Below are positions 34,321-46,600 of a stretch of DNA of 64,000 bases, one piece after another. Position numbers and translations under genes: made by a program. Every line of letters begins with the position of its first letter. Within the stretch, counting starts at the first letter, position 1. Origin of the DNA: Lumbricus terrestris (Eukaryota > Annelida > Clitellata > Crassiclitellata > Lumbricidae). Location of the stretch: assembly GCA_949752735.1 (NCBI GenBank), contig OX457037.1:39844296-39908295 (forward strand), written 5' to 3'. The notes beneath the pieces were generated by a model that was not told the DNA's origin, did no database searches, and saw only the letters and a list, made by a program, of their open reading frames with translations.

Positions 34321-34859
34321 TGAAACATTAGCATCATACACACATGATTGCATTGCATTTGTTTGTTGTTTTTAATAATAATAATAATGTGTTTAATAAA
34401 TGAAAATTATAATAATAATAACAACAATAAATGCATTATACATTAGATTTAGTATGCAATTGTTGGAAAACAATTAGCACATTATGCTAGCGTTTTGCTA
34501 GGCGTTCACTGTTCACCAGGCACAGCCAGTTGGTGTTGCACAGTTTGAATTGGAAATAAATGATGGTTTTCAAAATAATAATAATAACGATACAGCGTTT
34601 TAACGTGATCAAATTCCGAGGCACTTTCGATAATCATGAAAACGATGAGTAGGGTCATTCTGGACTGGTTTTTATACAATAGTTAACACAAAAAATCAAT
34701 AATAAATAATAATATCTATTATTGTTATTATTATTATAAACAGATGTTATTATTATTATTTGTTACTATTATAATAATTATTATTAATGTTATCATTGTT
34801 GTTATTATTATAGCATTGCTACAAAGGCAATGTGGAAGAGAAGCAGATGGCGTTCCCAC
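34321..34859. other. AT-rich spacer with (ATT)n tracts
   Basis: ATT/AAT trinucleotide runs occur at about 34372-34430 and 34690-34810. Nothing else is recognised. Confidence 0.5.
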
Positions 34860-35237
34860 ATTAATATTAATCGAGTGTGGGTTTCTTGGCGAAAATTTCT
34901 CACGACCTTTTTTTAGTCCTTGGTGAGAAATTTAAATTTTCCGAAAAAATCTGATGACCTTTTTTTTAGTCGTTTGCCAAGTTTTCTCCAGAAATGTCAG
35001 AAGTCGCCGGGTATAAAATCTGATGATCCTTATTATTATTATTATTTTTATTATTATTTGCCCTGAGGTGTACAGGATCCCTCAGGGACTTCACTACCGC
35101 CTAGTATAAAATCACAGTCTGGAAAGGCCCTATTCATAGTCTGTGTCTAATGATTATAATTATCATTGCTTTTACAACTGCACAAATTCATTTACAACTG
35201 CACCTTTCATGTAGAACTGCACATTGAAAAAGCCCTG
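34860..35237. mobile_element. Rearranged ACTGCACA-family hAT MITE
   Basis: The right end ACATTGAAAAAGCCCTG and ACAACTGCACAAATTC units match the 2683-3156 element. GACCTTTTTTTAGTC and ATCTGATGA blocks match its interior. An (ATT)n tract interrupts it. A left terminus and the partner of AATTGTAG were not found. Confidence 0.65.
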
Positions 35238-35245
35238 AATTGTAG

Positions 35246-38200
35246 TGGCCTGGTAGTAGTACCTGAAGCATTGGTGGTAGTGGTAATATTAGTGGTAGTA
35301 GAAGCAGTAGTAGCGGAGTAGTGGTAGTGGAGTAGTGGTAGTGGATATTATTTGCTTTGTGGATAGAGTTAGAATGTATTAAGTATTGATTTTCTCTAAT
35401 TTTTACATAATGAAGTTCCTTTAGGCTAAATGTAATTGAGTAATTTTAACAAAGAATTTCTGCAGGCTTAAAGTAGAATGGAAGGACTCAGAGAATAAAG
35501 GCAAGCAACAAATAAGCAAGAAATTCACAACAAAGTAAATCTTCACTTGCATACCTTGTGTTTTAAATTCAACAAAGATAAGAACAACTATGGGTACAGT
35601 TTTCAAAAGTTTAATAATTAGCGTAAGAGTATAGTTAATTCAAATTAATAATAAATTTACACTTTAATTTAGAAAGTACTCTTGTTTCATTTATATACTA
35701 GCAGTTGCATTGCGCTGTGACAGTCAACAATGTTAATGTTATTTATTTTAATACAACCAATTTTAACTCTAATAATTCTATTTTACACAAAACTCATGAT
35801 TTGTTTTCTTAAAGGCATGCTGCACTTGATTCAATACAAACTAGTCAAGATTTAATCACAAGGTTTTTGCATAGAAATACACATGTACAGCGTACATCAA
35901 GAAATTTACCTCTAAATTGTTTTTGCTTGTTTTAATCAACTCAAAGAAAAAACTAGATTAAGCAGGGCACATTGCAATTAGTTAGAAAAAATGAGGAGTT
36001 CTAAAAATTGATACAGATGTTATCTTGCAAAATATAAGAACTTAAGTACAATGTGTTGCCTCTTGCACGATACTTGTTTCATTATTCCAAATGCACAACG
36101 CAGAAAAGAACTAGTCATACAAATAATAATCACTGAACATCAAACTCCTATCATTCCTTCACTTATCATGACGACGATGACGACAACGAAAACAACGTTA
36201 CAACGTGTGGAAATGATTACATCATCAAGCCAAATATTGGAAACAGCCTGTACACAACTTCAATCTTCTACGCCTACATTACAATGAAGGAACCGATGGG
36301 GTAATGCCAAAGATGACTATCCAGGGTATGAGCAAAGTACATGTATAAGAACATATGCCTCTTTCTTAAGTAAAAATAACCTCGAGTGTGTTTGAAGAAA
36401 TAAGCAGCTGAAGCGTATATTTTTGCCAAGACTGCCAACGCCTTTAGCTGCAGGTTCACTGAAAATCACGTCAATGCTCCACGAGTTGAAAAACATGTAG
36501 CATTACTCTGAGTGTTTACTGAGTATAGTCACTTTACGCCCACTTCTTTCCAATTTTGGGCTACACCGTTACGAATTCTTCATTTACCATCTCAGCGGAG
36601 GTATGCGTAACAGATGGATGTCTATCTCAGGACAAAGATCAACTGCTAAGCTCAAGTGTGGGTTGACATCAACGGGGCATTGTATAAACACAAGGAAGCT
36701 TAAAAACACTACAAATGTAATAGGGTGAAAGACTGAACAGATTAGAAGCTGTACAAAGAGTTTTTTAAACACGTACATCATGTGCAATGTCACAAATTCT
36801 TACTCATAGACTTCCTTAAACATAAGCTCCCAAACTACTCGAATATTGTCAAACATTATATTACCAAAGCCAAATCATTTTGATTATATCAACGAATAAC
36901 CAAACCTACAAATAAGAAGTGAAGCTTGAAGAACGTGGCCAACTCTTACAAAATACGAAGTGATCCAATTTAGAAGAAAATATCTAAAAGTTTGAAGGCA
37001 GCACCAACACATACATACATTTATACATAAATATTTCCTAACATAATGTTGCTTAAATACGGTATAAAATAGTGTTGCTTAACAATGCTCAATAGCGAAA
37101 CCGTAAAATCACTCGCATCTAAAGTAAACAGAGACAGCATAGAATTCAGAACGTGACACGGATGAAAGTTAACAGTTTTGCAACTACTTACTCCATTATA
37201 ATATCTCTCTCTCTCTCTGTCTGTCCGTTGTCTGTCTCAGTCTGTCTGTTTCTTTCTCTCTCTGTCTGTTGTCTGTCTGTCTCTGTCTGTCTGTCTGTTT
37301 CTCTCTCTCTCTGTCTGTTGTCTGTCTGTCTCTGTCTGTCTGTCTGTTTCTCTCTTGTTCTTTCATTCTCTTTGTCTCACTCGAGCTCTGTGTCAACCAT
37401 TTTCAATTTCCACTGCCTTGTCTCATCACTCTTTGTCTCTGTGTCTCTCCATCTTGTCCCTTCTCTGTCCGCATCTACATCTGGCTCCTCAGCAAAAGCA
37501 CCAGATCATACATCTTCATCAACAAAAGTCTTCCTATCAGCTGAAAACAATTTACAATCAAAAAGTCTAAAATCACATTTAAATCTGCTACAGATGAAAA
37601 ACCGACAATTCACGTCTGCTGACGATCCACTCTTATTAACCAGACAGATACCTCAACAAACAGCAAATCTTCTGCTAAAACAGACTGCTAACAACATGCT
37701 ATGTATGCCTTTACTGAAAAACCACAGTTAACACAACTGATCAGGCCGAACTGCCAAAGTTCTAGAGATGTAAAAGATGGCATTGTCAAATGGATTCTCG
37801 ATACATCAATTAAAAAATGTGTGGTAAACATATAGAATTTCTTGAAGCACAGGCGAGAAGACCAAATTTTCTCGCAAACGAAGACTTAGTTTGCAAAAGT
37901 CACAACTTCAGTGACAACGACTATTATCGACATTCACAAAAAGCAGCAGTTTCTAGCATGATCGAATACCTCGCAGATTGAAGTTTGTCCGTTTTTCTCC
38001 TACTTTAAAAGCAATCATCCGTTTTTAGCTTCACTGCTTCACTATAAAAACTTATCGAAACTGATTACCCCATTGGTAGGCTGTGCCAAGTTCACGTTAA
38101 ATTTATCACAGTCCACAATGTGCAAAGGTCTTGCAGTCCTATGGAGTAACCGTGCAGAAGGCACAAAGTTTAAAAAAAGCCAGGCACGTCGTCGTCACAC

Positions 38201-38380
38201 AGCCGAGCACATAGGCACATGGTCCCACACGTGGTTAGAGCACTACCCATTGTACACAGGACATTCAGCAATTAAACCACCAACACCTGCAGTCACTTGG
38301 TTATCATACAGCATCACAGTCCAGTGATGTGGGATGGAAAAGCATGTTGATTATGACCCATGGTGGTCAGGTACATTTAT
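35246..38380. other. Intergenic region between glypican and RFC1 sides
   Basis: A GTGGTA-type run lies at 35265-35345 and a (CTGT/CTCT)n tract at 37201-37360. The plus frame at 37153-37731 is low-complexity sequence at its start. No gene is supported. Part may be a long glypican 3' UTR. Confidence 0.4.
37201..37360. repeat. (TCTC)/(TGTC) pyrimidine repeat
   Basis: TCTCTCTGTCTGTTGTCTG units repeat three times with about 55-bp spacing, embedded in CTGT runs. Confidence 0.9.
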
Positions 38381-38439
38381 CGCCACCATGCACGTCTCTG
38401 TTACGCGATCAATCTTCAATTGGTAAATAAGTATAGGTT

Positions 38440-38576
38440 CCAGATTCAGCTTCTCTGTTGTGCTAAGAAAAGATTTATATTCTCTTGGAGCTGCACGCAC
38501 GCACTGGGAGCGCTTCTTAAAGGCTCTTGCTGCGAGAAGCACTTTATAAGTTGTCAGAAACAATACAATACAATTT
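38440..38576 (+). mobile_element. LINE 3' end, (ATACA)-tail subfamily
   Basis: ACTGGGAGCGCTTCTTAAAG...AGAAGCACTTTATAAGTTG followed by AATACAATACAAT. It is the same subfamily as the copy next to RFC1 exon 23 and the longer copy at 58.4-59.3 kb. Confidence 0.75.
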
Positions 38577-38980
38577 AAACCAGATGATCATTGTACATCC
38601 AAAATACATCCAAGTACATCCAAATAGTTCAACTCGTGATGCAGGTTTCTCCATGGCAGAATTTTTTTGCCTTGGCTAATTCATCGATATCTTAATATGT
38701 GACATGCCAACTGTACAAGGGAAATGAAAATCCTCAGGGCTAAACTATCTCAACTATCAGAAAAGAACAATGCAACGACCAGCAAAAACATCTCATTACA
38801 GTTCACAAGAATAAGCTTGATTAGAAGATACCTTATCTAAAAGAAAAAAAATTGGAAATTCTAGAAAGCCACCAGCAAGAATGGATTCAGGAGAGACTCG
38901 TCTAACGTGCGTTCATCATCTTTCCAGCCTCTCCGACATTTCCATCTCGCAATGACCCTAAACACAGACTGTCATCTAAT

Positions 38981-39175
38981 CAGGGCTTTTTTAACGTGCA
39001 GTTGTACACAAAATGTGCAGTTCTAAATGGATTTGTGCAGTTGTAGAAGCACTTCTGGACCGTTAAAACTAATTTTAAAAGGTTATTTTTCTCCGTTTTG
39101 GAGTAATTTACCATGGATGATGGGCAAAGAAAGAATGGGTTGAGGAGTTCTAAAAATTCCTCAAAAACAGCCCTG
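38981..39175. mobile_element. hAT-type MITE, ACTGCACA family, 195 bp
   Basis: CAGGGCTTTTTTAACGTGCAG... to ...TTCCTCAAAAACAGCCCTG with a perfect 8-bp duplication CATCTAAT (38973-38980 and 39176-39183). It is the inverse orientation of the 7132 copy. Confidence 0.93.
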
Positions 39176-39183
39176 CATCTAAT

Positions 39184-39999
39184 GACATCCTTCGCATAGT
39201 TGGAAGAAGAAAATTAAGGTGGCCATGTACCAGGTACATGGATGTGTTGTTCACTATTGTCCTCTAGACACTTGGGTCTATCGGCTGAAGCACATTCCGG
39301 CTGAAGCACATTCCTCAGTGTGCAGCATTCGACAGTGCAAGCAATTAAACAGAATACATGGGAAAATGTTCTGTCATGCACTGACACAGGTTATCTGGTC
39401 ATTCAGACACAAAGGTGTGGAAAGACCACAGGCTAAAGCTTGGACCATACCAAACAGTGGTGTGGCTTGACCATAGATTAATGTGTCTGATTTAAACACA
39501 GATGACCCCTGAATTCTTTGAAGAAGATTTATGCACAGCAACTACACAGTAAGCTCGGAGATTCATCCAAAAAGTTAAGATATTGTTGTTAAAGAAGTAA
39601 AACTTATGAAAAAGTGCTAACTACACTCAAACTGACTTCAGGTTTAGAAGGTTAAACCACATGTTTTATGGTGAAGCCTGACTTCCTTCTCAAAGGCCAG
39701 AAGTGTCCTGTTAATGCACAAAGTGCTGACTGACACATTGGCGCCGCAAAAAGATGTTTGTCCATGCATGCACATGTTTATGCTTGTGCATACATGTATG
39801 TAGATGTCTCTATGCGCATGTATGTTCGTGTGTTGTGTGTTGTGTGTGTGTGTGTGTGTGATGAGTGCGTGTGAGTGTGTGCGTGCAGGTGGGCGATGCA
39901 ATGCAAGATTTCGTAATAGACCTGTACAATTGATGGCGCTACGCTTCACATATATCCAATTCGATCGTCTCATTGTCTGCTATCGATCGCAGACAACAC
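39184..39999. other. Glypican 3' flank, probably 3' UTR
   Basis: Directly downstream (minus strand) of the glypican stop. It includes a short (TG)n tract at about 39832-39860. No polyadenylation signal is assigned. Confidence 0.4.
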
Positions 40000-40370
40000 T
40001 CAGGCATACCTAGAGTAAATTCGCTGAACAACAACGGCTAGGAGTGGAAGAACAATGCCTGACGACGCTAGAGAACCGCCACTTGCATGCTTTGGGGTTG
40101 CAAGATCTGTGCGCCTGGTAGTGCGAGCATAAGTGGTAGATGTGGGCACGGAAGTGGTTGATTGTACACGACTGCTGCTACTGCTGCTGGTACTGCTACT
40201 GCTGCTGGTACTGCTGCTGCTGTTGATGCGGGTGCTCGTTCGATAGGGTGATGGGTGTGCCGTAGATGACATATTCGATGTTCGATCAAAATCAAAATCT
40301 GTAACAGTCTCTTCATCACGGTCCTCAATACCACCGACTCCATGTCCATGTCCAGGTGCCACAGACGGAT
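40000..40370 (-). CDS. GPC: Glypican last coding exon (Ser-rich stalk and GPI signal)
   Basis: Starts in phase 1 after TTTCCAG. It encodes DPSVAPGHGHGVGGIEDRDE, a poly-Ser/Thr run, and ends HASGGSLASSGIVLPLLAVV...YSRYA. The Ser run is coded by AGC/AGT-type repeats and could vary in length. The omega site is probably in the ASGGS segment (inference). Confidence 0.85.
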
Positions 40371-42508
40371 CTGGAAAAAGATGGACAAGACAACGATGTG
40401 TTAGTATTCTGGAGTTTGACTACACAAATTAATGCATCTTATAAATGATAATTATGTCAGTACACGTTTATTTCAAAAGTTGTCCTCTTTGGAAATGCAT
40501 AATTTAGGACGGTGGCTCTCAATTATCCTACATCACGACCCACATTGTCAACAGAGACCGACCTCACTGAAATCCAAGGGAACCCATCGTTTTGTGACTA
40601 AAACACTGGAACTGTCTTCCATTAACAATTCACAACATTGCAACGAATGCATCTCAGAAAACATTTTCTAAATCTCTTAGATCGCATCTGTTTAGATCTG
40701 TTGCGTAGCTACGTTAAGCGCCTTCGTGAGATTCTGGTTAAGGCGCTATATAAATGGTCATAATTATATACATAAAAATATTTAAATTTCAGACCTTATT
40801 AGCGTAGGCTAGCGTATAAGTAAGCTTTAAAATTGTAATAATGTTAAAGGAAAATAACAGAATGTAAGAAAAAGTATTTGAAAACTCTCACTTTTAAAGT
40901 GTTGTTCTATTGAGGGATTTTTTTGTCTGTTGAGACTAATTTTCCACAGGCAGAGTCAATAAAATTTTAATATCTGTTTCAAATTAGTTTAGCACCCAGT
41001 CATATTTTTCTGTGAGTTCAGTTGGAAAAATAACTAATAAACTTTATGTGTAACATATTCCAATTGGCTTAGAATTTTACTAGTTGGTAAGGTTTGCCAG
41101 AAGTTTCATTCTCATCTGAAGCAAAAATTCCTGCCAACCCCAAAGATGAGGCCTGACCCGCCAGACAAAAATTTCCTGCTCCTCATAGGAGTTTTCTAAA
41201 CACCTATGGATCCATGAAAATAACAATAATAATAGCAATAATAATAATAATAATAATAATATGTTATTTCTATGATCTTTTGCAATCTTTTACCTTTCAC
41301 ATTAAATTTGGTTGACTATCTCTTATGTAGCTTAAATGCATTGGCAGTCAATGCATTGGCATGCACTCGTTCTCAAAGTGCCCTAAGTTGTCTGATAATA
41401 AATGCTAATTTAATTGCACTTTAAAAGTCATCAAATGCAAAACGTAGAACAACTAGGACACGTGTGTAATTGTAGGATATAATAAACACACTAGTTGCAG
41501 ATTATTGAGTTTTCTCATACAGCACAGCAGTTTAACCACGCTAATCCCCTATTAAAAATCAGATCTGAGCATTATCTGTGTGTGTGTGTATGTGTGTGTG
41601 GGTGTGTGTGGGTGTGTGTGCAGATGCTACAGAGTAAAACAGCTGTTGTTGTGTATCAATGTCTGTTTGGTGTTCCTTTTTCACATCCTGACTATTGGCA
41701 TTTAATTTCAGTAGAGACAATAAATTTTAACACTTGATAAGCTACAAAAAAGGCTCCAGACAGACAAATTTAGACCAATAGAATAGGCTATATGACTGAC
41801 CAGTGTGTAATTTAGCCCCATCCTTTAGGGAGGGGATTCAGGTTTCTGGGGGGGGGGTGGGGGGTGGGCAGACTACAGTCGCTGAGCCCAGACACCGATG
41901 ATACTCTTTGGCCTAACATTTTTTGACCACCCGTTTTTTTACATGGATGCTGCACTCTCGAATTATTATAACACAGAAATTGTACACACCTAAATTTTAC
42001 TTTAGTTTTTCTAGGGGGGAGAAAAAAATTGTTACATGTACATTGTACAGCTTTCTGGGGGAGAATGGTGCATATATACACATGAACAACAGCTCAAGAT
42101 TGTTTCTGGGGGAAATGCCATTCCTGGAGGGAACTTCCCCCCAGGGACGTCTAGATTAAACACTGTTGACTGTCGGGCTGACTGACTTGCTCACTGACTG
42201 ACTGACTTGCTCACTGACTGACTGACTGACTGACTCACTCACTGACTTGCTCACTGACTGACTGACTGACTTGCTGACTGACTGACTGACTGACTGACTT
42301 GCTCACTGACTGACTGACTGACCGACCTGCTGGCTGACCGACTGACTTGCTGACTGACTGGTTGGTCAGCCACTTGACTGATAGATTTACTCGATGATCA
42401 ATGGATTGATCAATAGCTGATTTAGTGATTGATTGACTACTATCACAGTTGATAGCGTAACTAAGCTTCCTAGCATCATAGTACTGTCATCAACAGACAG
42501 AGATGTGT

Positions 42509-42586
<78 letters not shown>

Positions 42587-43630
42587 ACAAACACACACCT
42601 GTTGTTCCAGAGCCACTCTCATTGGTACTTCCGAGTTCATCTTCATCATCATTATTATACCAAGCGCCAGATCCACTATGAAGATCATTATACGAGCCAA
42701 AGCCGCTGTAATCCGGTGATAGGTCCGAGCCATCTGACTGGATGTTGGGCAAACGTGGAATAACACGGTTGTGCAATGTCTAAAGATACAGCATAACAAC
42801 AACAACAAATGTAATGTAAAACATAACAGCAAAATATGTAGCATTGTAGAATAAAATGGATCATGTCGGTCGCTAGAGCTCAGAGAGCTGAAAGCACAAG
42901 GTGACAAGGAGAATAAGTCCCAAATTGCTCTCTTTATATTTTCTTTATTCCAATAACCTTACCATGGAACAGTATGTATGTATGAGTGCTTTTTATGACG
43001 CCCCCCCCCACTCAGAAGCGCTCCAGGCATCAGCATGGACACTAAATTGGAGTTTGACCCCGAAGCGCATGAGCATTTGCGAGTAAAGGACTTACCCAGG
43101 GTCCCTACGCGGTGGCCTGAGGTGGACTCGAACCCACAACCTTCCAGCTCCAAGGCACCGAACATACCCCTACACCACTATGACTCAGGAATGTCCCAAT
43201 ATAAGTGCTCTACATAAATGCTCCTCAGAAAGTGCTACGGAAATAAATGCATGCAAATCATGCACACTTGATCAGAACTTGTATTATATAATTATACAGG
43301 TAATTACCTCTTCAGCAGCTCAACCAAGATTTCATGTAAAGAGGGAAATCCGGTGCATAATAAGAGGAATAAAAGATTCAGTGGGGAGTATATCCATTAT
43401 GACCTTGTATTCTGACACTGGCTATATATGTATGTATGTATGCATGCAAGTATGCATGCATGTACGAACATATATATATTGCAAAGAAAAATTATGTCAT
43501 AAAAGCAGCTATGTGTGCACATAGAAACTTTGTGCATGCTTGGATGTATGTATGTAAGTATGTATGTATGTATGTATGTATGTATGTATGTATGTATGTA
43601 TGTATGTATGTATGTATGTATGTATGTATG

Positions 43631-43661
<31 letters not shown>

Positions 43662-46600
43662 GTAAGTAAGTATGTAAGTAAGTATGTATGTATGTATGTA
43701 TGTATGTATGTATGTATGTATGTATGTATGTATGTATGTATGTATGAATGTATGTATGTATGTATGTATGTATGTATGTATGTATGTATGTATGTATGTA
43801 TGTATGTATGTATTAGGGTGGCCCTTAAAAATGAAAGTTAAAAATAATCTACTGGCACCCCTCCAATCTATTTCAATTATGAAGAAAATAATTTGTGCGA
43901 AAAATCTTTGCAATAGGGCAATATTTAGGGGTGCCCCCCGAGCTCTCAAGTTTCAATAATGTACGAGTAAACTTCCAAATTATAATTGAAATCGCAAGCT
44001 GAAATTTTCAGTGCTTTAATACATTCTGTCGGCCTACTAATGTTTGCAATGCTTCAACATTTAATATTTAGTACTTACTTACTTATTAAAATTACGTGAG
44101 CTCTAAAATTGTAGTCACTGTACAATTTCAAATATATGTTTGATTAACGTTTGTTGTCTGGTTGAAAAAAGGTGGCAATATTTTATGAAGAGTTGTTTAA
44201 TACAAGGAAAGACATTTGATTTTAGTCTACTATTGGAAACATAGGGCTACATTGTCAGACATAGTAAATACGAAATATTACAAATAATTATTCATAATTA
44301 ATTATGCAAATGCGAGGGAAAACAAGTGTCTATCTACTTGGCTCTTATGAGCCTGAAATTCTTGGAGCAAAGTTACCATCGTATCGTCATACTTTTGGAT
44401 ACTTCATGCATCTACCCAAAGTTGGCAAGCATAATATACAGCCCGTTATTCCAGTCAACAGGCTATAGAAAAGTCACTCTATTTTGGAACCGAGCTGGTA
44501 TACCTGTAAGAGGTAAAAAGCATTGTATTGACAAGCTGGAGTCGGTATTCGTGGAATGGAAAGGACTTCAAAAGCATAGACACCGAACAGCTACAGCTCA
44601 TAAGATTAAGGAGGTGAAATTTATTGAGAGACTAGATGACCTGTTTGATATTGCCCATGCAGACGCTCTCACAGTGATCTCCATTCCTGAAGACAGAGAC
44701 TTTCTACTCTCTCAAAGGCAGAAGGAACTTCTGCCTTTGAGAGAGTAGAGTCCAGGTTCAGTTGGTGCAGCTGACATGGTGGGTATGTGTCGAAGACAGC
44801 GTGCACAGGAACGGAAGGAAGTGGAACAGATGCGCAAAAAAAACACAGGAAGAGCTCGCGGCGTGTACAAGCCAGTTAGTACTGGATACCGATTCCTGTT
44901 CAAGTGATGGAAGAATCAAGTAATGAAAGTGGTGGGCCTGATGTTGGATGTAAAGGAAACAAAATCTGCGGCACTAACACTAGTAAAAATAACGCAACTG
45001 CGCCCAAACGAGCCAGAATCAACATTCTGTCTCCTGGTCTGACATCGGCTTTGGACAGAACAAAGATTTCGTCAAGAAATGCTACATTCGTTCTTAGCGA
45101 AGTGGCTTCCAGCCTTGGCTGTGATGTCAAGACTTTGAATATCAACCGAGATTCCATTCAACGAGCCAGGGCGAGCAACAGAACTACCAAATCAAACAGC
45201 CTTCAATCCGAATTTTTCGCCTTAGTTTCTTTAACCGTTCATTGGGACGGCAAGTTTCTGGAAGATTTGACATCACGCCAGCATGTTGACTGTCTTCCAG
45301 TTCTGATCTCAGGTGTAGAAATTGAACAGTTACTGGGGCATTCCAAAACTATCCTCAGGAATATGCTCAGCTCAAGCATCTGCAGTCGTCCAGTGTTTGA
45401 GAGAGTGGAATGTTCAAGATCAGCTTGTTGCTTTGTGCTTTGACACCACAACCATCAACACAGGTCATCGCTCAGGTGCATGTTTCCTAATAGATCAAGA
45501 ATTGAATAAAGATCTCCTTTTCCTGGCATGTCGACACCATGTTATGGAACTAATTGTTGCGTCTGCATTCGAAAAAACTTCCATTGGAACTTCTACTGGA
45601 CCAAGAGGTTTCGAGACCACATTGCAACAAATTTCAGGTAGCCTCATCAGATCCTTTGGTGGAATCAATGGTGACCCCACACCGTTCTGATATCTTGGAG
45701 TTTGCTCATAGACATTTAGCAACTGCACAGCCACGAGACGATTACAGGGAATTTCTCGAGCTCTCAGTTGTCTTTCTTGGAGGTGTTCCTTCTCGTGGAA
45801 TTCGGTTTCGAATACCTGGCGCTATGCACCGGGCATGATGGATGGCAAAAGTCATCTATACCATAAAGATGTGGCTCTTTCGTGCTCAATTCAAGAAGAC
45901 TGCTGCAGAAGAACGCAGCATTTGTGATATTGCCATCTTTTCAGTTGTTGTCTATCTGAAAGCCTGGGTAACTGCGCCAATTGCTGTGGAGGCTCCTCTA
46001 AATGACTTCACTCTCATGGCAAACCTTCTCACCTATCCACATAGGCCCCTACTACAATTTCTTCTGTTACAAGCAAGAAGCTAGGGCTTCATCTCTGGTA
46101 TTTGTCTGAAGAGCTTATCGGGCTTGCTCTTTTTGATTCAAGGGCATCCAATGATTCCAAGAAGCTAATGATTGCTGCCATGGAAGAAGTAGCCCCAGAT
46201 CATCCGCCTAAACGACCCAGTGTGAAGTCAGATGCATTTCTTGGCACCAGCGGTCTGGAACAATTCTGTACAACCAACTCCAAGAAACTGTTCCAGGTGC
46301 TTGGTCTGCATGGACTATCTGAGATGATGCTTTCCAAAGACCCTGCTCTTTAGGAAGAGCATGAAGCATTTCGAGAAGCACAAGCAGTACTCAGAGGGTT
46401 GGCTGTCGTCAATGATAGAGCTGAACGAGGTGTGGCACTCATCCAGAACTTAAATAAAAAGCTAACAAAAGATGAGGATCAGCTTCAATTTCTCCTGCAG
46501 GTTGTCAGTGAACATCGACGACAGTTCCCTGACTGTATGAAAAGAAATCTCGTGTCAAATTAGTAGAAAGCAGTGATTCCTCCATTTTATTGTCCTGTAC

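Noticed and set aside
37153..37731. 192-codon plus-strand frame as a gene
   Set aside because: The first half is a CTGT/TCTC repeat and the rest has no domain, splice context or homology that I recognise.
42433..42907. Poly-Thr-His and poly-Cys-Val frames over the CA repeat
   Set aside because: Repeat by-products. The real coding sequence here is the glypican exon on the minus strand in one frame only.
43436..43959. Long MYVCMYVC- and [13 protein letters not shown] frames over the TATG array
   Set aside because: Translation of a pure microsatellite. No gene.
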